Shown: piece by piece, positions 8,701-17,284 of the stretch
Position numbering within the stretch: position 1 is the stretch's first letter
How the letters are laid out: the number at the start of each line of letters is the position of its first letter
Program-made: the position numbers and the translations under genes
The notes under the pieces: model-generated
Told to the model about the DNA's origin: nothing
Seen by the model: only the letters and a program-made list of their open reading frames with translations
Databases searched by the model: none
Source of the DNA: Candidatus Kuenenia stuttgartensis
GTDB lineage: Bacteria > Planctomycetota > Planctomycetia > Planctomycetales > Planctomycetaceae
Direction of reading: 5' to 3'
DNA: 34,748 bases
Assembly: GCA_945861975.1 (NCBI GenBank)
Contig: CAMAXD010000017.1
Location: 1 to 34,748, forward strand

Positions 8701-10965
8701 CGGTGTGTCAGGGCGAGCAATCACTTCGTTGATTTGTGCTTCCTGAGTGGCTTTTGCGATCGCAAAGTGGGCCGCGACTTCATCGACATTCAAAACTCTG
8801 TCGTACAAAGCCACTTCGTCCAGTCGGCCTTCAAGCCCAAACATGCGATCATTGCGACCTCCAAGGAAGATGTTGTCTGAGTCCCCTAACGTCGGCTCCA
8901 ACTCACCATCAATCTCCGGCGAAGGATTTCCATTGAGATAGACACTGAGGTGTTTGCCACTTCTGACGAGTACAACGTGATTCCACGTGCGAGGTTCCAG
9001 GACAGTTTTCCCGACCAGAGCTTCATCACGCTCGTTCCCGTTAAACATCATCAATTTGCCATCCCATCCGTGGTTGAGGTAGCTTCCTCCGATACCCAAA
9101 TGATCGCCGGCAACTTTTGAATCTCCGTCAGGCCCTCGAGAAAAGAAGTAACCGGTGACGGCGCGGTCGCTGTTCGGAAAACCGTTCCAAACCCAGCACT
9201 CAACAGAATAGGTGTCCCCAAGCTGAGGCACATTGGCAACAACGCGACCACCAGCAAAATGAACAGCCCTGTTTCCTCGAGGCTGCTGTTCAAACCCCTC
9301 GCCTCTTGGTCCAGGCAAATAAAACGCGAGACCTGCTTCACCCAATGCGGGATGATTTCCCGTGGCGTCTGCGATTGTGCTCACCATTGTACTCATCTCG
9401 CTCTGCGAGACGCCCTTTCCCTCTTGAGGAAGAGGAGCAGTACATTCGATTTCGCCAAGTCGCCAGAAAGCCACCGGCTTGGAATCAAGAACAGCCTTCG
9501 CATACGAATGAAGTTCGTCGGCAGTTGGTCGGCGTGGCTTACCAGCAACTTTCTCCAGCAAGGTCGTCAGAGTCTCCACGATCTGAGGCTCTGCCGTCTC
9601 CTCGAGACCAGCCGTTCGAGCTGCCCAGGTTGTGTACCCACCGAGTTTGTGCTGTTCCGGTGGCGGAATGTATCCCTCGGCGCCATTCGCGAGTTCGATG
9701 TTCATCGTCACTGCCATTGGACTGCGATTCTTCAACTTGATGCCGGTGATGCCAAAGACTTCGTCAGGCATCGCAGTAATACCCAGATCACCAATACGAA
9801 CAGCCTGCAGCTTTAGTTCTGCCGTGGGATCTTCATGCAGTCGAAGTTGTTCGAACGCATAGACCTCTGACCAGCCTCGAGGCAATCGATCGCCAACCTG
9901 TGCCGCGAGATCCTGAGCCCACTTCAATCGTGCTTCATCCGGAACACGGCGATTGAGCTTCAGCGTGGCTTCTTCCATTGCGAGAGAAATATCCTTGCGA
10001 TAGACGATTTTGCTGTAAGCCTCTGCTGCAATCTGAGCAACACTGGTCGTGTAAGCTTCAAGATTATTCTGTCCTGCTGGCTTGCTGTAGTCTGGCCACA
10101 TGCTGTCGCCGCTGGTGCCTTGTGACATGATGCCGACAAATCCTGTTTGCTGGTTGTTCGCTCCGATAAGTTCAGCCAGCTTCAGCCCGAAGCGTCCGCA
10201 GAAGTCTCCTGAAACCAGCGGTGATCCGTAGTAGTGCATCGCGTAATTCGCGAGCACGGCCAACGGTTGGCCTTCCGCCGTTTGTACAGAGAGGAGTGTC
10301 AGGTCCGTATCCGCCGGGCCAGAAGGTCCGATATGATTGGGACTTTGATATCCGGGATGCATATGGGCTCGCACATTGAGTTGCCCAAATGGATCGGCCA
10401 TCATCATACGGTCGGAACGAAAGATCCAGCGTCGGCAATGGTTGTGCTGATCGTCGGTCGTGACGGCCCAGCCAGCCTGAGCCGGAACCAGCTTCTCATT
10501 GGCCTGCACGATACTTCGAACAATTTGCCCCGACAGAAACTGAGCATACTCCGGATCGACTCGACTACCGAGACACGGCATCGCCGACGGCGCAGAATGC
10601 GTATGGGTCGCAGAGATCAACATGCGATGCGTTGGAATTTCTGTGAGCTGAGAGGCCTGCTCTTTTGCATCATCCAGCATCGCACGAGTCAGCATCAGAC
10701 TGTCAACAACGACGATCGCGATCTTCTCTGCACCGTCGTCAAGCACAAGAGCTCGACTCATGAGTGCATCATGAGCTTTCTCAGCTGTTCGTTCTTCCAC
10801 CATCCCGTTGACGATCACAGGAAAGACTGTCGGAGTAATGTCGACCATGGCCGCGCCGGCACGGAAGACAGCAGGCTTCGACTCCTGCGCGTCGACGGCA
10901 GGAAACGCTGTTGTTGACAACAGAAGTACCAATGCCCGGATTGTTGTCCATTGCCGCATCATCAA
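5779..10965 (-). CDS. Giant exported multidomain protein: neutral/alkaline ceramidase-like N-terminus + LamG-like domain + PVC-type membrane-bound dehydrogenase domain + HEAT-like region + C-terminal heme-binding domain
   Basis: 1728 aa. Signal peptide; [10 protein letters not shown]...[17 protein letters not shown] (ceramidase-like); [10 protein letters not shown]...[15 protein letters not shown] (LamG); [39 protein letters not shown] (TIGR02604-like); [36 protein letters not shown] (CxxCH, TIGR02603-like). Confidence 0.9.
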   Translation of the reverse strand: [1728 protein letters not shown]

Positions 10966-11024
10966 GAGTCCTCAATTTCAGTATGTATACTTCGCGCGGG
11001 GCAGAGTGAGATGTTTCTTTGTAG

Positions 11025-11084
11025 CCGGATTCGTGAGAATTCGGTGCGACTCCCGGGAAGTAATCCGAATTCTCACGAATCCGG
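11025..11084. repeat. REPIN-like inverted repeat (20-bp perfect arms, 20-bp spacer)
   Basis: CCGGATTCGTGAGAATTCGG (11025-11044) and CCGAATTCTCACGAATCCGG (11065-11084). Each arm can also fold alone: CCGGATTC-GTGA-GAATTCGG (one G.U pair). Confidence 0.88.
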
Positions 11085-11311
11085 ATACTCTCAACACACT
11101 CCACTCGGAGTATAACCAGAAGCATCTGCTGCATGATAATGCCGATGCATCGAGAATGCCTAACGAGCCACGCACACGCTTAGTCGAAGAGTGCTTTGCC
11201 GGCGACTGAAGAGACACATTTCCCGATCGAGATTGCACTTTCGAACCAGACAAGTGTACGCTGCGCAACTGACGAGAGCCTGCGGTTCTGATTTTTGCTA
11301 AGGAGTTGGCG

Positions 11312-12868
11312 ATGTCTCGTAGTCACTCGCGTCGAGGTTTTCTGGCCGATGTTGGACGAGGAACGCTGCTGGCGACTCTCGGCCCGGCGATGCTGAGTGA
11401 TCTGGGGCTCGCTCCAAAATCCTTCGCAGAAGAACTGGATTCTCCGCTGCAGTTCGGTGACCTTGAACCGCTCGTCTGTGCCTTGCAGGAAACACCGGTC
11501 GAACAATTGCAGTCTTCGTTGGTGAAAAAGCTGCAGGCAGGATTGCCCCTGAAAACTTTGGTGGCCGCCGCTGCTCTCGCAAACGCCAGAACCTTTGGCG
11601 GTGAAGATTATATCGGCTTTCACACATTCATGGCGCTCGGCCCGGCATTCAAGATGTCTGCCCTGATGCCGGCTGGTTCTGAAGCGTTGCCGGTTCTGAA
11701 AGTGCTGTATCGCAACAGCAGTCGAATTCAGGAATTCGGAGGCCGCGAATCCGAAGTGCTGCATGGTCTTTCAGCATCATCGCCAGTCAATGAACTCAAC
11801 CCGATGGCTCTCCATGACGCAATCAAAGCCAAAGATGCTAATCACGCGGAGCAGATTCTTTCTGCGTTCGTGTCAGCTGATCCTCGAAGTGCCCTGGACG
11901 CGTTGATCCCGGCCGTTCAGGATAATCCGGAAGTTCACCGAACGGTTCTGCCATACCGTGCCTGGGACATGCAGGAGATCGTCGGTACTCAGCACGCCCT
12001 CACATTGCTTCGCCAGTCGCTGCGATACTGCGTTCGCGCAGAACCAGCGCGTCGCGCGGAGTGGGACGAACATGGTAAAATGCTGGTCAGCCTGCTCGAT
12101 GAGTGCCATCTGAATGGCAAAGAGCCGGGCACAAAGAAAGCCGAAGACGCATTCGTACAGCATCTTAGCCAGACATTTGCCACGGGCACTCCGAGTGACG
12201 CAGCGCAAGCTGCCGCAACCGCCCTCGCCGAAGGTTATGAATCGGCTGCAATTGGTGAAGCGATTTCTCTGGCTGCCAGTCTACTGGTTCTGCGAGACGG
12301 CGGCCGCCTTCCTCAATGGGAGGATCGTCTCAAACCTGCGGGTACGGTCCACGGTGATTCCGTTGGTGTCCATGCCAGCGACGCGGCCAATGCCTGGAGA
12401 AATCTGGCTCGTGTCAGCAGTGGACGAAATGTGTTCGCCTGCCTGATTATCGGAGCCTGGCAAGTCGCACGAGATCGCTCGTATCCAGGTAACCTGCTGG
12501 CAGAAGCACTGCCTTCAAAACACCATCTCGATCGCTTATCTGTAACTGATGCAGATGGCCTGCTGCTGAAGCTGGATGAAGCCGTTCAGAACAACCTTCA
12601 GGGGCATGCAACTGCGGTTGTGCAACGCTACGGGTCATTGGGTCTTCCAGCCGACCGACTATTCAGCACTCTGCTCAAGTACGCCGTTAGTGAAGATGGT
12701 GCGTTGCATGCGGAGAAATACTTCCACACTGTTTGGGACGATTTCCACTCAACCCGCGAATCCGTCCGATGGCAGCATTTGGTTTCGTTGTCCCGTGTCA
12801 CCGCCAGTGAATATGGCAAACCGGCCGCAGGCCAGGAAGAAGCTCGATCGCTGCTCGGTTTGTCCTGA
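11312..12868 (+). CDS. Tat-exported hypothetical protein (about 518 aa)
   Basis: ATG at 11312 preceded by AAGGAG at 11300-11305 (the listed start at 11306 is a TTG). N-terminus MSRSHSRRGFLADVGRGTLLATLGPAML is a twin-arginine-type signal. No domain recognised. Confidence 0.85.
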   Translation: MSRSHSRRGFLADVGRGTLLATLGPAMLSDLGLAPKSFAEELDSPLQFGDLEPLVCALQETPVEQLQSSLVKKLQAGLPLKTLVAAAALANARTFGGEDYIGFHTFMALGPAFKMSALMPAGSEALPVLKVLYRNSSRIQEFGGRESEVLHGLSASSPVNELNPMALHDAIKAKDANHAEQILSAFVSADPRSALDALIPAVQDNPEVHRTVLPYRAWDMQEIVGTQHALTLLRQSLRYCVRAEPARRAEWDEHGKMLVSLLDECHLNGKEPGTKKAEDAFVQHLSQTFATGTPSDAAQAAATALAEGYESAAIGEAISLAASLLVLRDGGRLPQWEDRLKPAGTVHGDSVGVHASDAANAWRNLARVSSGRNVFACLIIGAWQVARDRSYPGNLLAEALPSKHHLDRLSVTDADGLLLKLDEAVQNNLQGHATAVVQRYGSLGLPADRLFSTLLKYAVSEDGALHAEKYFHTVWDDFHSTRESVRWQHLVSLSRVTASEYGKPAAGQEEARSLLGLS

Positions 12869-12881
12869 CAGGATACGGTTC

Positions 12882-12919
12882 GTAGGGCTTGTGGTTGCGA
12901 TGCGCTGACCACCGGCTAC
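12882..12919. repeat. Single REP-like hairpin
   Basis: GTAGggcttGTGGTtGCGatgCGCtgACCACcggCTAC: nested complementary blocks GTAG/CTAC, GTGGT/ACCAC, GCG/CGC between convergent genes. Confidence 0.6.
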
Positions 12920-12927
12920 CTTCTGAA

Positions 12928-12940
12928 GTCCCTTCGGGAC
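12928..12940. repeat. Short hairpin GTCCC-TTC-GGGAC
   Basis: Perfect 5-bp stem with a 3-nt loop, directly after the previous hairpin in the convergent gap. Confidence 0.5.
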
Positions 12941-13043
12941 GAGTCGCAGCAGGTCGATTTCCCGAATCTATTTCAGTCCTTTTTTCGAAGCACGCCCTTC
13001 ATTGTTCACTGACATTTGGCCATTGGTTACTTCATTCCGTCAT

Positions 13044-14831
13044 TCATTTTCGCTCGTAATCAAAATCCAGCGTGGTCTCTGCCAGAGTGATACTTTTGAC
13101 AGCCTCCAGAAGACCTTTGTGAGTAGCCTGTAGCGGGGACAGTTTCAATTCCTCTGAAAGAGCGAAGACCGTGATGTGATAAGTCTTCACTCCGGGTCCG
13201 CGGGAGCACATCGGATCAAAGGCCGCTTTCCTGCGGTCGTTGAAGCCGAACTTTCCGATATCTTTCTGATTCTGCTTCAAGCCATTCACGGACGCCGGAA
13301 TGTTGTAAACAACCCAGTACGATTTTTCCTGATCCGGCGCGGTGTGCCAGAGACTGAATGCGATAGACTTCGTTCCTTTCGGGAGGTCACTCCATGCGAT
13401 TGCCGGGGATTCACTTTTGCCATCGCAGGTGCAGTCGACGTTGAGCATTCCATCCTTGTCGATTGAAGAACTCGTCAGCTTCATGTCGCCCACGGACTTT
13501 CGTGATGCAGACTTTGGCTCATCCTTTGGCATCTCTTTACGTGGAGGCCCCTTGCCCTTGCGACCGCCTTCCGGTCGATCATCTCGAGGCGGCCCACCCG
13601 GCCGACCTCCTCGGGCTGGCCTCGCGATGTACTCTTCCGTGGTTGTTTCGCCGTCGGGGGTTTTGAACGTGAATTTGGCAGAGCCACTTTCAGCGACCGT
13701 ATAGCTGACTGTGCCCTTGCGACCGCGAAATTCGTACGTCAGCACATGGCTGCCAGGTTTGGTCGTTTCAAAGTCAACAATCTTCGCTCCCGGAATTGGT
13801 GGAAGAGCTGGTCGGGGTGATTCGGCTCGCGGCTGAGGATCGACTTGACCATCACGTTCGACGACTTCTCCATAGAAGCCACCGTTGAGATAAGGGTACT
13901 TCTTCGTTGCGTGGTAGTGATAGTTCCCATCGGCATCTTTGTGCCCGTTCCACTGATCCAGCGGAGCAAAGTCCGGAGCCTTCTCGTCCTGATAGCCATA
14001 AATCGGATATCCATCCAAAGCCCAGGCGACAGGAACGTCATTACCAATCTGCTTCTGCAAATGAATCGGTGCGATGTGATAGTGATAATCGTCGGCTCGA
14101 CCGCAGTGGCCTCCCCAGTTATCGAGTTCCCCGGCGATCAACGTGTCAGTTCGCCCGTCGTTTTTAATCGGATTGAAGATCGGCATGCCATTGACTGCGA
14201 CAGCGATGGCTCCTCGAAAGAAGTTGTCCTTCGCTGACATGGGTTCCTTCGCTGGAACTGGATGCAACGGAATCTGCCACGCGTTGCTGCCGGTATATTT
14301 TTGAGGCATCGGCACTTGCTGCTGCCATGCTGTGATACCGACCATCATCTGGTGATCAGGAATACCGTTGGATTCGACGAAAAAGTAGTCCGCATCGGAT
14401 CGAGTCTTCACGGTCGACTTGAACGGCTCGAAACTCTTCTGAAGCAGCGGAAGACCTGGATCTGAAGACGCGTTACGACTCTTTGCGGCTCGCTTCGCCT
14501 GTTGCGAGGTCAGAACATATCTGGGCTGAGTATTGATCGCCGCGATTTCGCGGGTTCGTTCTTCGATCCAGCTTTGATCAGATGCTGCGAGTCGATCAAT
14601 AGTGACCGGTCGCACAAGGCCATCCGTCTGCCGAATGTAGACGCGTGCATCTTTGACAGCGACGAACGTGCCTTCGATGGTTGTTTTGGATTCGTCGATG
14701 GTCCAAGTGCGAACATTGATGGCCGCAGATGAATGGACGTGATCATCTGCGCCGTCGTGGGCGAATAAAGAGCTTTGTGATGCGAGAACACCAAGCGAAA
14801 GCAGCAGCAAACGAGCGATAGATTTGGACAT
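13044..14831 (-). CDS. Exported SHD1-like + YHYH domain + YbhB/YbcL (PEBP)-like domain protein
   Basis: 595 aa. Signal peptide; RTWTIDESKTTIEGTFVAVKDARVYIRQTDGLVRPVTIDRLAASDQSWI (SHD1-like); YHYH signatures DDYHYHIAPIHLQKQIG and DADGNYHYHATKKYPY; C-terminal SESPAIAWSDLPKGTKSIAFSLWHTAPDQEKSYWVVYNIPA (YbhB/PEBP-like). Confidence 0.88.
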   Translation of the reverse strand: MSKSIARLLLLSLGVLASQSSLFAHDGADDHVHSSAAINVRTWTIDESKTTIEGTFVAVKDARVYIRQTDGLVRPVTIDRLAASDQSWIEERTREIAAINTQPRYVLTSQQAKRAAKSRNASSDPGLPLLQKSFEPFKSTVKTRSDADYFFVESNGIPDHQMMVGITAWQQQVPMPQKYTGSNAWQIPLHPVPAKEPMSAKDNFFRGAIAVAVNGMPIFNPIKNDGRTDTLIAGELDNWGGHCGRADDYHYHIAPIHLQKQIGNDVPVAWALDGYPIYGYQDEKAPDFAPLDQWNGHKDADGNYHYHATKKYPYLNGGFYGEVVERDGQVDPQPRAESPRPALPPIPGAKIVDFETTKPGSHVLTYEFRGRKGTVSYTVAESGSAKFTFKTPDGETTTEEYIARPARGGRPGGPPRDDRPEGGRKGKGPPRKEMPKDEPKSASRKSVGDMKLTSSSIDKDGMLNVDCTCDGKSESPAIAWSDLPKGTKSIAFSLWHTAPDQEKSYWVVYNIPASVNGLKQNQKDIGKFGFNDRRKAAFDPMCSRGPGVKTYHITVFALSEELKLSPLQATHKGLLEAVKSITLAETTLDFDYERK

Positions 14832-14878
14832 TGTCTTGGAGACTCCGATTTGAGCGACTTAGGTGTCTAAAGAAGATT

Positions 14879-14928
14879 CCCGCCGACGGAGCGGCGGGTG
14901 TACGGTACACCTGTCGCTCCGCCGACAG
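14879..14928. repeat. REPIN-like double hairpin around a GTGTAC-G-GTACAC palindrome
   Basis: CCCGCCG-acggag-CGGCGGG TGTACGGTACA CCTGTCG-ctccgc-CGACAGG: two perfect 7-bp hairpins in inverted orientation. Confidence 0.85.
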
Positions 14929-14939
14929 GCTCACTGCGA

Positions 14940-15677
14940 CTATCTCTTCTTTCCCTTCTTCCCTCCGCCGCCAGGAGGACTGTCAGGCACGACGTTGTTC
15001 AGATTGCGAAAGTCGATGCGAGCTTTTCCGTCTGGGGGTGAATCAACTCGATGGCGGAAGATCACTGTGTTGTCGAGAGCGATGTCGTCGGACCAGATGA
15101 ACTTCGCGCCATCGAAATCGTTTTCGAAGTAAGGCTGCTTTGGATCAACTTCCTGTTCGGAATACTCTTTCGCGTTCTTCCATGAACTGTCATCGAAGTC
15201 GACGGCAAACCAGTTCTCTGGAATTGGTTCGGATCGCACCTGAGGATTCTTGGTGTCTCGATCAATCGGACCGTGGAAGAACGACCTAGCCTTCCACGAC
15301 GCATTCGTCACCGTGCCGTCGGCAAACTTCAGGATGAAACCCGCATCGCCAATGTTCGTGTTGGCGTATTCCATTCCGGTCTTCGAGTCGGCATTGTCTT
15401 TTGCCATGACTGCGATGTTCATCGGATATGCCGGAAGGATGTCAACGGAGATCACGTTGTGCGGAATGAAGCGGATGGAGTCTACCGCAACGAGTTCTCC
15501 GTTGATGTATAGCTCGAACGTGTTGTCTGCGTAGACGTTGGCTTTGATCGTATCGGCCATCGACGGCTTGCGAAGCTTTTGCTGTCCATTCTTTGCAGTT
15601 TCGTCCTGAGACAACGCCACTGTGAATGCCGCGCCAATTAGGAGCAAGGCTGCAATAGAGATGCGAAGAGTGTTCAT
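14940..15677 (-). CDS. Exported hypothetical protein, possible beta-sandwich, with Gly/Lys-rich C-terminus
   Basis: 245 aa. Signal peptide MNTLRISIAALLLIGAAFTVALSQ; NVYADNTFELYINGELVAVDS; ends SPPGGGGKKGKKR. Confidence 0.82.
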   Translation of the reverse strand: MNTLRISIAALLLIGAAFTVALSQDETAKNGQQKLRKPSMADTIKANVYADNTFELYINGELVAVDSIRFIPHNVISVDILPAYPMNIAVMAKDNADSKTGMEYANTNIGDAGFILKFADGTVTNASWKARSFFHGPIDRDTKNPQVRSEPIPENWFAVDFDDSSWKNAKEYSEQEVDPKQPYFENDFDGAKFIWSDDIALDNTVIFRHRVDSPPDGKARIDFRNLNNVVPDSPPGGGGKKGKKR

Positions 15678-15842
15678 GACGAAAGGCCCTGATGATCATC
15701 GGTAGAGTTAGAGAATCTTGCTTAAAAGTGTTTAACAGGAAGGCAAACGCGCCGGGAACTTGAAAGCGGTCGCCTTTGGCTCACCGTTCAATAACTGGTT
15801 GTCGTTCGAAGGCAGTGTCGCCAAACTTCCTGAGCCCAGACC

Positions 15843-17267
15843 TTAATCTTTTGGCCTGCGACCACCATTGGCCCCTTTGGGTTTGGTGGGCTTCATACCA
15901 CCTTTTCCACCCTTGCGAGAGACTGGTTCGGCGTTGGGGTCGTAATCGGGATTCGGCGTGGCGAATTGAGCATCCACATCCTGGAGGTAAGTCATCAGAC
16001 GCTTCTTCAGCATTTCCGCGTCACGAGGTTGTTCCGCAGCGAGGTCGTTTTGTTCTGAAATGTCTTTTGACAGATCGAACAGCACGTCACGATCTGATTC
16101 GTAGAAGTGGATCAGCTTAAGATCACCCAGTCGAATCGCCGAATGTGGTCCGTCGTCGCTTTGATAATGAGGGAAGTGAAAGACGAGTTCTTCCCGAGCA
16201 CGTTTGACCTCACCCTGGCAATTGTTGGCCAGCAGTGATGCAATACTGCCGCCTTCGATGGTCTTCGGAAGCTTGCCTGCGGGAACATTGGCCCATTCAC
16301 AAAACGTCGGATAGAGGTCATATCCAACGACGGGAACATCACACCACGAGTTTGCATTAACGCCCGGCCCGCGAACAATGAAGGGAACTCGAATGCCACC
16401 TTCCCACATCGTGCCTTTGCCGCCATTCAGTCCTGTTCGTTTTCCTCCGCCCGCGCCGTTGTCGGACATGTAGATCACGTAGGTGGTGTCCGCGAGTCCC
16501 AGCTTGTCGATGGATTCCATCACTCGACCAACGCCGGTATCCAGATCTTCCGTGATCGCGGCGACTGACGATTGCTTCGCATTATTGCCTGCCGAAACGT
16601 TCGCGTACTTCGCCGTGGTCGCTTCAAGAGCATTCTCGGCTGCGTGCAGAGCATTCCACGAAAGCTGAATAAAGAACGGCTTGCCTGTTTTCTGGCATTT
16701 GGCCATGAAGGCTTCGGTTCGTTCCGCCATCCCAAAGATATCGACGGGATTAGGATCTTTGAACTGGTAAGCGTTTTCGTTGCCGGTGTCGCCGTCGCTC
16801 TCGTCGTAACCGTGCTTCTCCGGGCCTCCACCAGCGATATGCCATTTGCCGTAATGAGCCGTCGCGTAACCAGCGTCACGCAGAATTTCGCCGATCGTCG
16901 TTTCATTCGTAGCGATATTCTTGATCAGCCTCGGTTCCGTCAGCTTGTGGCCCGCTTCGGCCGGAGCCGCCTTGGTCCAATGTAGAGATGCCGGACTCCG
17001 TCCGGTCTGCAGACTAATCCGAGTCGGTGAACAGACCGATGCTGGCGCGTAGCCAGCGGAGAATCTCATGCCCTGAGATGCCAACCGTTCAATGTTCGGA
17101 GTGTGAAAGATCGTGCCTTTCGCACCTGGATGATTGGGATGCATTGCCACCGAAAGCCCACTCCATCCCTGATCGTCGGACAGCATCAGAATGATGTTGG
17201 GTTGGTCTGCAGCGAAGGCGATCGCGGGGGCAAGCATGAGGATTATAAGCGTGAGTGTTTTCATCAT
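15843..17267 (-). CDS. Sulfatase (Cys-type, formylglycine-dependent)
   Basis: PNIILMLSDDQGWSG, CSPTRISLQTGRSPA (C-x-P-x-R sulfatase signature), HYGKWHIAGG, YVIYMSDNGAGGGKRTGLNGGKGTMWEGGIRVPFIVRGPG. Signal peptide; basic Gly/Lys-rich tail. Confidence 0.95.
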   Translation of the reverse strand: MMKTLTLIILMLAPAIAFAADQPNIILMLSDDQGWSGLSVAMHPNHPGAKGTIFHTPNIERLASQGMRFSAGYAPASVCSPTRISLQTGRSPASLHWTKAAPAEAGHKLTEPRLIKNIATNETTIGEILRDAGYATAHYGKWHIAGGGPEKHGYDESDGDTGNENAYQFKDPNPVDIFGMAERTEAFMAKCQKTGKPFFIQLSWNALHAAENALEATTAKYANVSAGNNAKQSSVAAITEDLDTGVGRVMESIDKLGLADTTYVIYMSDNGAGGGKRTGLNGGKGTMWEGGIRVPFIVRGPGVNANSWCDVPVVGYDLYPTFCEWANVPAGKLPKTIEGGSIASLLANNCQGEVKRAREELVFHFPHYQSDDGPHSAIRLGDLKLIHFYESDRDVLFDLSKDISEQNDLAAEQPRDAEMLKKRLMTYLQDVDAQFATPNPDYDPNAEPVSRKGGKGGMKPTKPKGANGGRRPKD

Positions 17268-17284
17268 GATGTCTCAAGATTTTT

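Noticed and set aside
10234-10917. 227-aa plus-strand ORF
   Set aside because: Antisense shadow of the ceramidase-like region; composition (Arg/His/Cys-rich) typical of a noncoding frame.
11180-11764. 194-aa minus-strand ORF
   Set aside because: Overlaps the start of the well-supported Tat-exported gene on the opposite strand; no motif.
15678-15842. Possible further REPIN-like element between the sulfatase and the 245-aa gene
   Set aside because: Only scattered short complementary blocks; no convincing stem comparable to the other elements.
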